From NCBI GenBank assembly GCA_012800215.1, contig JAAZJT010000012.1:1-25883 (forward strand): a stretch of 25,883 nucleotides of DNA, written 5' to 3'. Made by a program: the position numbers and the translations under genes. Below are positions 14,050 through 22,325 of the stretch, piece by piece (position 1 is the stretch's first letter; each line of letters begins with the position of its first letter). The DNA is from Bacillota bacterium (GTDB lineage: Bacteria; Bacillota; Dethiobacteria; Dethiobacterales; Dethiobacteraceae). The notes beneath the pieces are model-generated. The model searched no databases. It was not told the DNA's origin and saw only the letters and a program-made list of their open reading frames with translations.

Positions 14050-15198
14050 TTAATATTTGCCGTACTCTTTTAAGAATTCGATAACAGCCTGCAAGTTTTC
14101 GGTTTTAAAGTCACTGCCACGGATAGCCGCCTTACTCGCGGAGAAAATATAATTTCCACCTGCAGCCAAATTATCTAGTGTTCTCTTTGCTTCATCTATA
14201 CACTGCTCTTTAGTACCAGTCTTCAACACTAAAGCTGGATAACCATGGCTGAAAACATGGCGCGTACTGACTTTTTGTGCAATTAGCTTCTGATCGGAAG
14301 ATTCAAAGGCAAGTTTAACTGTACCTGGTAAATCGTTTAAGAGGTCAAGATGTGGATCCCAGTTTTGCTCACAGAAAATTGAAGGCATAAATCCTGCCTC
14401 CTGGGTGGCAATTATTAACTTTTTAAAGGTTGGCCACCAAAACTTCTCCACTTCTTTTGGCCGCATAAAGGGCGGCATATGTAACGGATAGCTAATACAA
14501 GGAATGGCGCCTCTTTTAGGTGTATTTTTAATTTGTCTTATTTCATACTCAAGTACCGCTTCGCATGCATCAAGCACCCACTGCGGCTTTCTCTTAATGT
14601 CCATTAAAATTGTTGAAAAACTGCGAATATAATCAGCAATGAAATCAAAAGGAGCCCACAGCAGGCCACACATAGCTATTGCATTGGCCCGTTGATATTT
14701 TTCAACTAATTTCGGTGCCATGCCGGCAAATTTCGATGCCACCACATCGCGTGCTATTTTAATTTTTATGTTTCCCAGCAGCGGGTCTTCCTGTAATATG
14801 CCAAATACACGCGGCTGAATTTTTCTTACAATAAACTCAAAAGGATCTTTAATAAACTCGGGGTATTCATCGACATCTAATGGTGCAATGTCGGGATGCT
14901 GGAAAAAACCATCAGCTCCTGGCTGCATGAATTTTTGGTCTACATACCGGAATACGGCAGCCTGGCTAAACGGTGCCGTCGGCAATGTGTCTGTTTCAAA
15001 AAGACGTGCCATTTCTTCAGCTGCTTCATAAATTCTTTCCGGACTATATAAGTCACGTAAAAGATTATACCCGACTTTTTCGAGTGCAGCTTCAACTGTT
15101 ATACCATAACTAATGGGTACCCTGGCAGGCTTCTTGCCACTATGAACATCGAGAAACAATTGGTTTCTTTCTTCTTGTAAAGTTTTTTGCGCACACAT
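14050..15198 (-). CDS. Uroporphyrinogen decarboxylase family protein
   Basis: A 382-residue URO-D-fold protein. True HemE proteins are near 350 residues and sit in haem operons. This one stands outside such a context and resembles the large group of anaerobe URO-D relatives that includes corrinoid-dependent methyltransferases. Recognisable parts are an N-terminal helix ending RNQLFLDVHSGKKPARVPIS, AAFEMARLF-like helices, a barrel strand IPCISYPLHMPPFMRPKEVE, IFCEQNWDPHLDLLNDLPG, and the C-terminal GTKEQCIDEAKR / LAAGGNYIFSASK. The substrate is unknown, and methyl transfer is inferred from the family. The promoter TTGACA-N18-TATTAT lies upstream. The 47-residue gene follows. A broken paralogue lies at 9460-10099. 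Confidence 0.85.
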   Translation of the reverse strand: MCAQKTLQEERNQLFLDVHSGKKPARVPISYGITVEAALEKVGYNLLRDLYSPERIYEAAEEMARLFETDTLPTAPFSQAAVFRYVDQKFMQPGADGFFQHPDIAPLDVDEYPEFIKDPFEFIVRKIQPRVFGILQEDPLLGNIKIKIARDVVASKFAGMAPKLVEKYQRANAIAMCGLLWAPFDFIADYIRSFSTILMDIKRKPQWVLDACEAVLEYEIRQIKNTPKRGAIPCISYPLHMPPFMRPKEVEKFWWPTFKKLIIATQEAGFMPSIFCEQNWDPHLDLLNDLPGTVKLAFESSDQKLIAQKVSTRHVFSHGYPALVLKTGTKEQCIDEAKRTLDNLAAGGNYIFSASKAAIRGSDFKTENLQAVIEFLKEYGKY

Positions 15199-15237
15199 TT
15201 TGTTATTAATCCACCCCCATTAAATTTGTACATTAGT

Positions 15238-15267
15238 ATAATATCATTATAGAAGAAAGTATGTCAA
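15238..15267 (-). promoter_or_regulatory. SigA promoter of the URO-D family operon
   Basis: On the minus strand, consensus TTGACA (15267-15262), 18 bases, TATTAT (15243-15238). It lies 40 bases before ATG 15198 and is the best vegetative promoter in the window. Confidence 0.75.
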
Positions 15268-15352
15268 TCAATTGCAAATTATCGTATTTATCTGACTATA
15301 GTTGCGGTAAAAGTTCATAGTATAGCAAAAGTTTAGCTTTTCAGCTGTGCTG

Positions 15353-16319
15353 CTAATTATCTTTAAAAACAGGGGCAATGCGGTCAATTCTATTAGTCCA
15401 AATGCCGCCGCTGTAATTTGCCGGAAGCTGCTGTAAATCTTCTGCAGTATCAAATCCTTCTGACCATTCACCGGTGCCATTAACAAGTATGACATGGGTA
15501 TTGACAGCTTCCATCCTCTGCACAAAACGATGCGGCTAGCCCCAGAGAAAGCGGGCATAATTTTGAGGCAGATGAAATTGTGTATTTCGCATGCTTCCAG
15601 GGATATAACCTGTCCAGCCAATTAATAGATAAGACAGTAAAGCCTTTTTCATCGTTGCCATTGACATCACACGCAAATCAGGCAGCCTCTCCTGCAGTAC
15701 GGAAATAGGCTGGTTAGCGCCATAAACTGATAATAATTTCAATTTGTCTGCAGGCATCGTTGAGAGATAATCTGCAAGCTTTTCACCGCTTTCTAAGTCG
15801 TTACTCTTAATATGGAGCAGTAACTTCTGTTTAGGAAAAGCTGTGAGTACTTCCTCTAGTGTCGGCATTAAGCCTACTCCTTTACCGCGGAAAGGATAAG
15901 TCTTACCGTTATCAGCTGTATAACCATAACCTATATCAAGTTGTTTCAGTTCTTCCATAGTATGTTCCCTTATAGTTCCGGTACCGTTTGTCCGATATTC
16001 TAATAACCAATCATGAAAAACAGCAAATTGACCATCTGCAGTTAACTGAATATCTAGCTCAACTATATCTGCTCCAGCCGTAAATGCTGCCTGCATTGAA
16101 GCTATGGTATTTTCTAAATAAGGATGTTCCGGTGCATAGATAATGGCAGCGGTGTTAGTATCCCCTGTAATGCCTTCCATGGGAAAGGTTTGTGCGAGGC
16201 CGCGATGAGCTAATAGATAAGGCTTCCCAGAATTGCTGACAAATAAAGAAGTATTATTGACAAATATAAAACCGCAAGAATAAGAATAACCGGCAGTATT
16301 TTTTTATTTTAGAGCCCAT
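15353..16319 (-). pseudogene. Glycerophosphodiester phosphodiesterase with three lesions
   Basis: A membrane-anchored glycerophosphodiesterase of about 322 codons. Catalytic parts are present: LLAHRGLAQTF, HPYLENTI, DIVELDIQLTADG, FHDWLLEYRTNGTG. Three changes break it. (1) After AAGGGA and ATG 16319 the frame is lost at a run of seven A (16299-16305); one more A restores a membrane helix KKILPVILILAV. (2) A run of four T (16268-16271) loses one base, and restoring it joins the helix to SNSGKPYLLAHRG. (3) An in-frame TAG at 15536-15538 follows RFLWG, where TGG (Trp) is expected. Beyond it the frame continues with FVQRMEAVNTHVILVNGTG and GGIWTNRIDRIAP to a stop at 15353. The longest single frame is 15536-16180 (214 residues). 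The two homopolymer shifts could be sequencing errors, while the TAG is harder to explain so. Confidence 0.85.
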
Positions 16320-16347
16320 AACTTCCCTTCTCTACTCTTTTAATGAA

Positions 16348-17607
16348 TTAATATTTAAACCGCCTGTAATTATTATTGCCATAAATATATCTGGTCTGTC
16401 TGCGTTTTCTACTGCGTCGTATTAATAGCACTAAAAGCAGTAAGAAAACAATTGGCACTGCAATTGCAGAATATAAAAACTTATCATTAGGGTTTTCTGC
16501 AGTAATTGTTAAATTAGCCTGACCTAGCTCATGATGCATTAAATTATTCATTTCTTTTAAATTAAAGGTAATTTCTACTACTGTTTGATTGGAATTGCTT
16601 AGCAGCAGCTTTAAACTTGTAGCAATATCTGAAATTGTCAAGCTTTGATGTGCCAACCTCTCGATCTTAACAGGGTTAAATTCTAAGCCTTCCATTTCTT
16701 CTAGCTCTAATTCTTCGTGCCCTTCCACCAGGTGACTCGCGTCAAAAGAGATTGTCTTAAACGCATTAAAACCATATTCCAATAGTTTAACTGTATCAGC
16801 ATATTTAGTTTCAGTAGTGGGACTGTTTAAGACAACCACAATCAGCTTTCTTTCTCCCTTTTGGGCTGCCGTAGCCAATGTATGCCGAGCCTCTGGCGTC
16901 CAGCCACTTTTACTGGCAATCACCCCCATACCCTGTATTTCACCATTTATAAATGAGTTGGTACTGTTTAAATATCTTGTTTCCGGTTGTATATTCGTAG
17001 GAGGAATTTCAAAACGTTTTTCACTGAAGATAGTAAGAAACTGAGGATTTTTAATGGCCTCCCTTAGTATCTTTGCCATATCATAAGCAGTGGTATAGTG
17101 ATTGCTTTCATGTAAACCATGTGCATTAGCAAAATGTGTATTTACAGCTCCCAAATCTTTTGCTTTTTGATTCATCAATTCAGCAAAACCGGCTAAATCA
17201 CCGGCAATATGCTCAGCTATCCCATTGGCAGCATCATTGGCAGAAGAAATAGATAACGCATAAAGGGCTTGCTCTAAAGTTATTTTTTCATCTACATCTA
17301 ATGCTATATGTGATGACCCTCTGCCTATGGAAAAAACAGCTTCGTTGCTCATCACTATTTTATCCTGCAAATTGCCTTTTTCCAGAGCTAACATTCCTGT
17401 CATAATCTTGGTAATAGAAGCCGGGTAGTACTGCTCAAACATATTCTTAGCATAAAGGACTTGTCCCGTCTGTGCATCCATTAACACTGCAGCTTCGGAA
17501 CTTAATTCTGGCGCATCATAAATATCAGCAAATGCAGTTTTGTATACCATTAAATTTACAACAATTATTACAATTATAATTAACTGATGTTTTATTTTAG
17601 CTGGCAT
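16348..17607 (-). CDS. D-alanyl-D-alanine carboxypeptidase (DacF type PBP)
   Basis: A 419-residue low-molecular-weight penicillin-binding protein of peptidase family S11. It has an N-terminal signal helix ending near AFADIYDAPE, then the catalytic motifs ASITK (Ser64, Lys67), SAN (122-124) and KSG (233-235, a common variant of KTG). A beta domain follows, then a C-terminal membrane helix (LYSAIAVPIVFLLLLVLLI) with a basic tail RRSRKRR. It trims the terminal D-Ala from peptidoglycan stem peptides outside the membrane and has a vegetative or sporulation role. The start is ATG 17607, with GAGGAAG just upstream. A TTG at 17643 would add 12 residues without a site. The helix anchor replaces the amphipathic tail seen in many DacA proteins. 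Confidence 0.9.
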   Translation of the reverse strand: MPAKIKHQLIIIVIIVVNLMVYKTAFADIYDAPELSSEAAVLMDAQTGQVLYAKNMFEQYYPASITKIMTGMLALEKGNLQDKIVMSNEAVFSIGRGSSHIALDVDEKITLEQALYALSISSANDAANGIAEHIAGDLAGFAELMNQKAKDLGAVNTHFANAHGLHESNHYTTAYDMAKILREAIKNPQFLTIFSEKRFEIPPTNIQPETRYLNSTNSFINGEIQGMGVIASKSGWTPEARHTLATAAQKGERKLIVVVLNSPTTETKYADTVKLLEYGFNAFKTISFDASHLVEGHEELELEEMEGLEFNPVKIERLAHQSLTISDIATSLKLLLSNSNQTVVEITFNLKEMNNLMHHELGQANLTITAENPNDKFLYSAIAVPIVFLLLLVLLIRRSRKRRQTRYIYGNNNYRRFKY

Positions 17608-17675
17608 TTTTTCTTCCTCATTTAGTAAAACTTTGTAGTACAATTACTGTTTTAAAGGTTCAGTATAAATATTTC

Positions 17676-17684
17676 ATAATAGCA
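17676..17684 (-). promoter_or_regulatory. Possible extended -10 promoter of the PBP gene
   Basis: On the minus strand TGCTATTAT matches TGnTATnAT, 69 bases before ATG 17607. No convincing -35 box was found. Confidence 0.35.
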
Positions 17685-17749
17685 TCTTACCATAATTAAA
17701 AAATGCTTAAAAGCTGATTGGGGATTTTTTTGCAAAGATTAGTTTTTGC

Positions 17750-17808
17750 TTGACTGCTAAAGATATACGGGTGTATATTTAAGGTGGATATATCCTCTAT
17801 GGATATAT
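17750..17808 (+). promoter_or_regulatory. PadR promoter with overlapping operator repeats
   Basis: TTGACT (17750-17755), 17 bases, GTATAT (17773-17778). The -10 box is also the right arm of the perfect inverted repeat ATATAC-GGGT-GTATAT (17763-17778). Two further related elements follow: the palindrome GGATATATCC (17786-17795) and GGATATAT (17801-17808). A protein bound here would block the promoter, which fits self-repression by the PadR protein encoded next. Confidence 0.6.
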
Positions 17809-17833
17809 AATGATACAGAAAGCGGGGTTGGGT

Positions 17834-18145
17834 ATGGCACGGGAGCAGCTGCAAAGTTTAACAGAACCCATGTATTATATATTGCTTGCATTAACTACGC
17901 CGCTTCACGGCTATGCCATTATGCAAAAGGTAGAAGAGATCTCAGCAGGTAACTTTGTGGTGGGTCCAGGGACATTATACCGTTTGTTGGCACGTTTTGA
18001 AAAAGAAAAAATTATCCAGCAGTATGATGATGACGGTCGCCGTAAGACTTACCTGATAACAGCGAAAGGATACCAAGTTTTACTGAATGAATATCGGCGC
18101 CTAAAACGACTTGTGGACAGCGGAAAGAATATTTTAGGGGAGTAG
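17834..18145 (+). CDS. PadR family transcriptional regulator
   Basis: A 103-residue winged-helix regulator of the PadR family. Hallmarks are LTEPMYYILLALTTPLHGYA (first helices), IMQKVEEISAGNF, GPGTLYRLLARFEKEKII (recognition helix), the wing DDDGRRKTYLITAKGYQVL, and a C-terminal dimer helix NEYRRLKRLVDSG. The start is ATG 17834 (MAREQL), with GGGGTTGGGT upstream. An ATG at 17810 lacks a site and lies next to the promoter repeats. It is followed after 5 bases by a DUF2812 gene, the usual PadR partner. It probably represses its own operon through the repeats around 17763-17808. The ligand is unknown. Confidence 0.9.
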   Translation: MAREQLQSLTEPMYYILLALTTPLHGYAIMQKVEEISAGNFVVGPGTLYRLLARFEKEKIIQQYDDDGRRKTYLITAKGYQVLLNEYRRLKRLVDSGKNILGE

Positions 18146-18150
18146 ATAAA

Positions 18151-19290
18151 ATGTCTAAGCCAAAATACACAAAGCGCTACCGTTTTTTGCGGACATGGCA
18201 GATTGCAGAGAATGAAGCTTGGTTTACTGCGATGTCGGCGCAGGGCCTTCACCTCCATAGCATAGGCGGTTTTTTTGCTACCTTTTTGTGTGGAGAGCCG
18301 ACCGAATATATTTATTCAATTGAACCATTAGACAAAGAAGTTGAAAATGAGGAAAAACTTGCCATCTATGAAGATGCAGGCTGGGAACTGGTGGCAGAAA
18401 TGGAAGAGCTTCAGGTCTTTCGTACTCCCGTTCAAAGTAATGTCAAACCAATACATACAGACCGCAGTATCTATCTTGAATTACTGCAGCAAAGAAAAAA
18501 AGCGCTTTTTAAATCAACGCTTCTTGGGTTACTTGCCGGATTAATCTATATTGCCTACTCGCTATATAGATGGCCTATACTTGCAACATTTCTCGGTTTT
18601 CTCTTTTTACTGCCCTATTTCTTCGTCTTTCCCAACCTCTTTAAAATGATACTGGACTATTACTATTTGTATAGTTATGTTAAACAGGGGCAATTACATG
18701 AGCAAAATAAGTCAGATTATCAACAAGCTATACGAAAACGTAAATTGACCCAAGGGGCAATCTTGCTAATCGAACTGCTTTGTCTGGTTTCAATTATACA
18801 TGTGGCCTATCAGGCAAAAGCAACTAAACCATTGTCTATGGCCCCGGCATATGTACTGACCTTGGAAGAAATATACGGGGATGAGAACTTAGTAGTCCCT
18901 GCTGAATATGAAAATAAAAATATTTTTTCCTCTGCTCAGTCGTTACGCTATGTCTGGACTGACTACGCCAACTATGCCAGAAAAGATGGCAGATTTGTAG
19001 TCATTTACGGCAACGTTTATCTTGCCAAGAACGTTGGTACTGCCCGGCAAATGGTAAAAGCTCTGGTGGTACATTGGAAAAAACCTCGTACTGTATTTAA
19101 CAATATAGTTGAATATACCAGTAGGCCACAAAACCCCGGCTTTGATGAACTGTATCTTTCAGATAATTACACAAGTGGTATGGGAATAATTATTGCACGT
19201 CAGGGCAATTATGTCTACGATATCTCTTATATCCGTGACGGCAAGTTGGTACTGGAAGCATTATACCACAAGGCTGCTCAATTACGATGA
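18151..19290 (+). CDS. DUF2812 membrane protein, PadR partner
   Basis: A 379-residue protein with an N-terminal DUF2812 domain (about residues 9-95, RYRFLRTWQIAENEAWFTAM then GLHLHSIGGFFATF and YEDAGWELV). A pair of membrane helices (about 119-162) follows, another helix near 202-222, and a C-terminal domain of about 150 residues outside the helices (VLTLEEIYGDENLVVPAEYE to LEALYHKAAQLR). DUF2812 proteins are usually encoded next to PadR regulators and may act as their membrane sensors or anti-regulators, but this has not been shown in general. AGGGGAG lies before ATG 18151, 5 bases after the PadR stop. The C-terminal part is longer than in minimal members. Confidence 0.85.
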   Translation: MSKPKYTKRYRFLRTWQIAENEAWFTAMSAQGLHLHSIGGFFATFLCGEPTEYIYSIEPLDKEVENEEKLAIYEDAGWELVAEMEELQVFRTPVQSNVKPIHTDRSIYLELLQQRKKALFKSTLLGLLAGLIYIAYSLYRWPILATFLGFLFLLPYFFVFPNLFKMILDYYYLYSYVKQGQLHEQNKSDYQQAIRKRKLTQGAILLIELLCLVSIIHVAYQAKATKPLSMAPAYVLTLEEIYGDENLVVPAEYENKNIFSSAQSLRYVWTDYANYARKDGRFVVIYGNVYLAKNVGTARQMVKALVVHWKKPRTVFNNIVEYTSRPQNPGFDELYLSDNYTSGMGIIIARQGNYVYDISYIRDGKLVLEALYHKAAQLR

Positions 19291-19332
19291 CACAATACAG
19301 TCGTTTTATCCGGTTTCGGGAAAGTGATGAAA

Positions 19333-20445
19333 ATGGAAAAAAATTACCACACTCTAAAGTTATGTTTACTGCTGCTCTTGCCTGCAGGAATTATTCTAAG
19401 CCATAAGGCTCAATCATCCCCTGCCTGGGTAGAAAAAAATTATACTCAAGGTTTCTTTGTGACAGTTAATCAATTTTTAAGTCGCGCAACAGGTCTGCTG
19501 CCCTTTTCAGTAGCTGAAATTTTGGTTATTGTCTTGGGAGTTGCCCTAGCTATAAGCATTTGTCGTTTAGTGATTAGAATAATAAAATGGCAGGCAAAAC
19601 GAAAGCAGCTGCTTGTAAATTTTCTGCTAAACACGCTTATTATCATTAGTATACTTTATTTTAGCTTTAATCTTTTATGGGGGCTAAACTATTATCGCCA
19701 GCCCTTCGCTGCCCTTGCCGGCTTAGAAATCAAACCGGCAGCGGTCGCGGAATTGGAGGAGCTATGCCGCTCTTTAATTATCCAGGCTAATTCACTTCGT
19801 ACAAAGCTCGAGGAGGATCCACTTGGTGTGATGCAATTGCGTGCAGGGCGGGAAAACGTTTTTAATACAGCAGAGATAGGTTATACCAGAGCAGCAAAGT
19901 TTTATCCGCAATTGGGTGGAACTTACGGCCAACCCAAAGGCGTCCAGTTCTCTAAATTTATGTCTTATACCGGCATCACCGGCATCTATTTTCCTTTTAC
20001 CGGTGAAGCAAATGTTAATATCTCTATTCCTGACTGCATGCTGCCTGCCACCACCTGCCACGAAATGGCGCATCAACGTGGCTTTGCCCGCGAAGATGAA
20101 GCCAATTACCTTGCCTATCTCACTTGTATGCTCCACCCTGATCCGGACTTTCAGTATTCAGGTACTCTTCTTGCCCTTATTAATGCCATTAATGCTCTAT
20201 ACCGGCATGCTCCCGAAAGAGCTTTGCTCTTACAAGAAGAATATAGTGAAGGATTGCAGAGGGACTTACTGCATAGGAGAAAATTCTGGCAGCAATATGA
20301 AGGGCCGCTGGAAGAGATTTCACGTGAAATTAATGATAGCTACCTTAAGGCAAACCGGCAGGCAGATGGCGTACAAAGTTACGGTAGAATGGTGGATTTA
20401 CTTTTGGCTGCTTACAAGGAAAATCAGAAAGGCGCAATTCCTTAA
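19333..20445 (+). CDS. DUF3810 membrane protein with HExxH motif
   Basis: A 370-residue protein of DUF3810. It has a first membrane helix (about residues 7-24), two more near 59-80 and 97-118, then a large outer or luminal domain. The strongest motif is TTCHEMAHQRGFAREDEANY (HEMAH at 243-247), an HExxH metal site followed by an acidic EDEAN seven residues on, as in gluzincin-type peptidases. Another conserved block is FMSYTGITGIYFPFTGEANV. A zinc peptidase function is therefore likely but unproven. The start is uncertain: GTG 19324, ATG 19327 and ATG 19333 are all open. The site GGGAAAG is best spaced for 19333. It is the third gene of the PadR cluster. Confidence 0.85.
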   Translation: MEKNYHTLKLCLLLLLPAGIILSHKAQSSPAWVEKNYTQGFFVTVNQFLSRATGLLPFSVAEILVIVLGVALAISICRLVIRIIKWQAKRKQLLVNFLLNTLIIISILYFSFNLLWGLNYYRQPFAALAGLEIKPAAVAELEELCRSLIIQANSLRTKLEEDPLGVMQLRAGRENVFNTAEIGYTRAAKFYPQLGGTYGQPKGVQFSKFMSYTGITGIYFPFTGEANVNISIPDCMLPATTCHEMAHQRGFAREDEANYLAYLTCMLHPDPDFQYSGTLLALINAINALYRHAPERALLLQEEYSEGLQRDLLHRRKFWQQYEGPLEEISREINDSYLKANRQADGVQSYGRMVDLLLAAYKENQKGAIP

Positions 20446-20460
20446 ATTGGATTGCGCCTT
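20429..20460 (+). terminator. Terminator overlapping the DUF3810 stop codon
   Basis: AAGGCGCAAT / ATTGCGCCTT, a 10-bp stem (20429-20438 and 20451-20460) with a T-rich tail CTTTTGTCTT. The TAA stop (20443-20445) lies in the loop, so the last codons are in the left arm. Confidence 0.75.
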
Positions 20461-20478
20461 CTTTTGTCTTGATATGTA

Positions 20479-21195
20479 TTAACTCAAAGTCAATTCTTGC
20501 AGTTGTTTTTTTACACCGTCGCTTACGAGGCCGCCATGATAACAAATAATCTGCTTTATCTCGTAGGGAAGAAGCTTCTTTAATGATGCTTTGGCTTCTG
20601 CCATATCAAGAGTAAATATAGGGTCAGGACCTAATAATTTACCGTCTTTTGCTACAATACTGTCGCCGGTGATTAATGTTTTGCTTGGTATATGATAAAG
20701 GCAAATATGCCCTGGCGTATGTCCTGGGGTATGAATTACAATAATACCTCCGCAATATGGCAGTTCCTGGCCATCAACCAGCGTATTGTTTACTTTCACT
20801 GTTTGCCGATTAAGATAAGCTTGGCGTCTTTCTTCCTGCTGCGCTGGCGGTAGTGCCTTAATTGATTTTTCTATTTTTGCCAGTAAATGTTCTTCTCCTT
20901 GAATATAAGCCTTTTCTTTCTCATGTGCCAGAACCGAAATTTGTTGCGCAGCAGCAGCTAATATTTCCGGGATACTGCCAAGGTGATCCCTGTCATGGTG
21001 GGTAGCAATAATCTTGTTAAGCCTCGAAAAAGGTATCCCTAGCTTCTCCAGCGCTAGCTGAATTTCAGCCTGCATATTTGGTAAACCTGCGTCTATTAAT
21101 ACAACATCCGCTTCATCCCAGATAAGTGCAGCATTAAAAGTCTGTCCACTTCCTGTGGTTAACTGAAGCATTTCCACTCCCTCTGCAATCTTCAT
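20479..21195 (-). CDS. MBL-fold metallo-hydrolase
   Basis: A 238-residue metallo-beta-lactamase-fold hydrolase. The metal site is THHDRDHLG (His66, Asp68, Asp70, His71), a variant of HxHxDH in which the second His is Asp. This variant is known in some COG0491-type proteins. Later ligands are TPGHTPGH (His159), TGDS (Asp178) and CYHGG near residue 219. It is probably cytoplasmic with no signal peptide. Substrates of the family include thioesters, lactones and phosphodiesters, and none can be chosen here. The ribosome site AGGAGGT precedes ATG 21195. It is divergent from the CPBP protease gene across 167 bases. Confidence 0.9.
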   Translation of the reverse strand: MKIAEGVEMLQLTTGSGQTFNAALIWDEADVVLIDAGLPNMQAEIQLALEKLGIPFSRLNKIIATHHDRDHLGSIPEILAAAAQQISVLAHEKEKAYIQGEEHLLAKIEKSIKALPPAQQEERRQAYLNRQTVKVNNTLVDGQELPYCGGIIVIHTPGHTPGHICLYHIPSKTLITGDSIVAKDGKLLGPDPIFTLDMAEAKASLKKLLPYEIKQIICYHGGLVSDGVKKQLQELTLS

Positions 21196-21240
21196 GTTGC
21201 CCTACCTCCTCTCACCTATATTGTCTGAATTATGTTACTA

Positions 21241-21339
21241 ATCACATTTTATCAAGGTTACAGCTTAACTACAACTATAATTATATATTCAGCCAATGTT
21301 CAGAGAATGTTTAGAGCAATTTGTTATCGTAAATGTGAT
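21241..21339. promoter_or_regulatory. Divergent control region with paired repeats
   Basis: Two elements lie between the MBL and CPBP genes. ATCACATTT (21241-21249) and AAATGTGAT (21331-21339) are inverted 9-base copies, each near one of the two starts. A tandem 11-base repeat AATGTTCAGAG / AATGTTTAGAG (21295-21305 and 21306-21316, one mismatch) lies between them. One-turn spacing is typical of OmpR-type response regulator sites. Function is inferred. Confidence 0.35.
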
Positions 21340-21362
21340 AAATTAAGCAAGGAAGTGATTAA

Positions 21363-22304
21363 GTGGAAAAGGTGAAGCAGCTACCAGCCTTCTATCTCAG
21401 GCTTATTCAGCACCCACTACCTTTATTGCTAGCAGTAATATTTGTCACCTTAAAAGTCTGGAGTAACATAGCCATAGGAGCAAGCTTATTTATCGGTTTG
21501 CGCAGTGGCTTGATAGGCCTGCTGGTTTATGGCTTAGCTTTGGGATTAATATTTCTATTATCAACAAAGCCACTGCAAAAATTAAAGCACCCTCATTATT
21601 CCCTCAAGTCGAAATATTGGGTGCTGTTTTTACTGCTAATTATATATTTTTTTAACTATGGTAGTATTATTGATGTTTTGCAAAGACAAGGATTTATGCC
21701 TGGAACACCTCTTTATAACTATTTACCAGGTTACGCTCAGTTCAGTATCCTGCTGACTAGTGTCTCTCAGTGGAAAACGCCAGCAAATATAATTGGCTTG
21801 GAAAGTTATATGTTTTCAAACATCATAAAAGGACAAATGATGTTTGTCCTTTTACCCTTAGTGATTTTGTCAACTTTTAGGATGCAATGCTTGCGCACAA
21901 TTCTTAGTGGTGGTGAATTAAAGCCTTCCTTACCGTTCTTAATATTTTTTCTGACGGCATTTATTGTTAAGGGTATTACCGCGACCAATTTCTTTTTTTT
22001 GCTCTACGCCTTCCTGTACCCTGGATTCTGTGAAGAGTTTTATTATCGGGGCATTCTGCAACCCATATTTTCCGATATTCTCCGCAGTCCTGCCTGGGGT
22101 ATGGGGTTAAGTGTCTTACTCTTTGCGCTGCTGCATCTGCCGGATTTTATTTTCCGTGTTTATAGCGGTTCTCTCCTTTTAGCACTAAGCAGTGCAGGCA
22201 ATGTTCTGCTGTTTGGTGCCTTGATGTCATATGGTGTTTACCGTACAGGCATGCTCTGGCCTTGGATGTTAATACATGCCTTGAGCAATGTAGTCGGATT
22301 TTAG
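21363..22304 (+). CDS. CPBP family intramembrane metalloprotease
   Basis: A 313-residue polytopic membrane protein of the CPBP (CAAX protease and bacteriocin-processing, Abi) family. All three motifs are seen: EExxxR in FCEEFYYRG (Glu224, Glu225, Arg229), FxxxH in FALLH (His258) and HxxxN in HALSN (His305, Asn309). The catalytic domain is the C-terminal half and about four more membrane helices precede it. Bacterial members cleave peptides within the membrane, and some act in bacteriocin immunity or in anti-sigma or pheromone processing. The target here is unknown. The start is GTG 21363, with AAGGAAG upstream. No bacteriocin gene is seen nearby. Confidence 0.9.
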   Translation: MEKVKQLPAFYLRLIQHPLPLLLAVIFVTLKVWSNIAIGASLFIGLRSGLIGLLVYGLALGLIFLLSTKPLQKLKHPHYSLKSKYWVLFLLLIIYFFNYGSIIDVLQRQGFMPGTPLYNYLPGYAQFSILLTSVSQWKTPANIIGLESYMFSNIIKGQMMFVLLPLVILSTFRMQCLRTILSGGELKPSLPFLIFFLTAFIVKGITATNFFFLLYAFLYPGFCEEFYYRGILQPIFSDILRSPAWGMGLSVLLFALLHLPDFIFRVYSGSLLLALSSAGNVLLFGALMSYGVYRTGMLWPWMLIHALSNVVGF

Positions 22305-22325
22305 CAGACTGCTTCTTCCTTATTG

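Noticed and set aside
15536..15538. In-frame TAG as a pyrrolysine codon
   Set aside because: It occurs in a glycerophosphodiesterase at a place where Trp is expected and alongside two frameshifts. Methyltransferase-type Pyl context is absent.
15268..15621. 117-codon minus-strand frame
   Set aside because: It overlaps the better supported C-terminal continuation of the glycerophosphodiesterase in another frame and resembles nothing.
19916..20482. 188-codon open frame on the plus strand inside the DUF3810 gene
   Set aside because: It lies wholly over the clear HEMAH-containing frame, has no ribosome site and a low-complexity, unlikely composition.
20544..21195. Lost metal site in the MBL protein (His to Asp in HxHxDH)
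   Set aside because: The HHDRDH form is known in other MBL-fold proteins and the other ligands are intact, so it is not evidence for inactivity.
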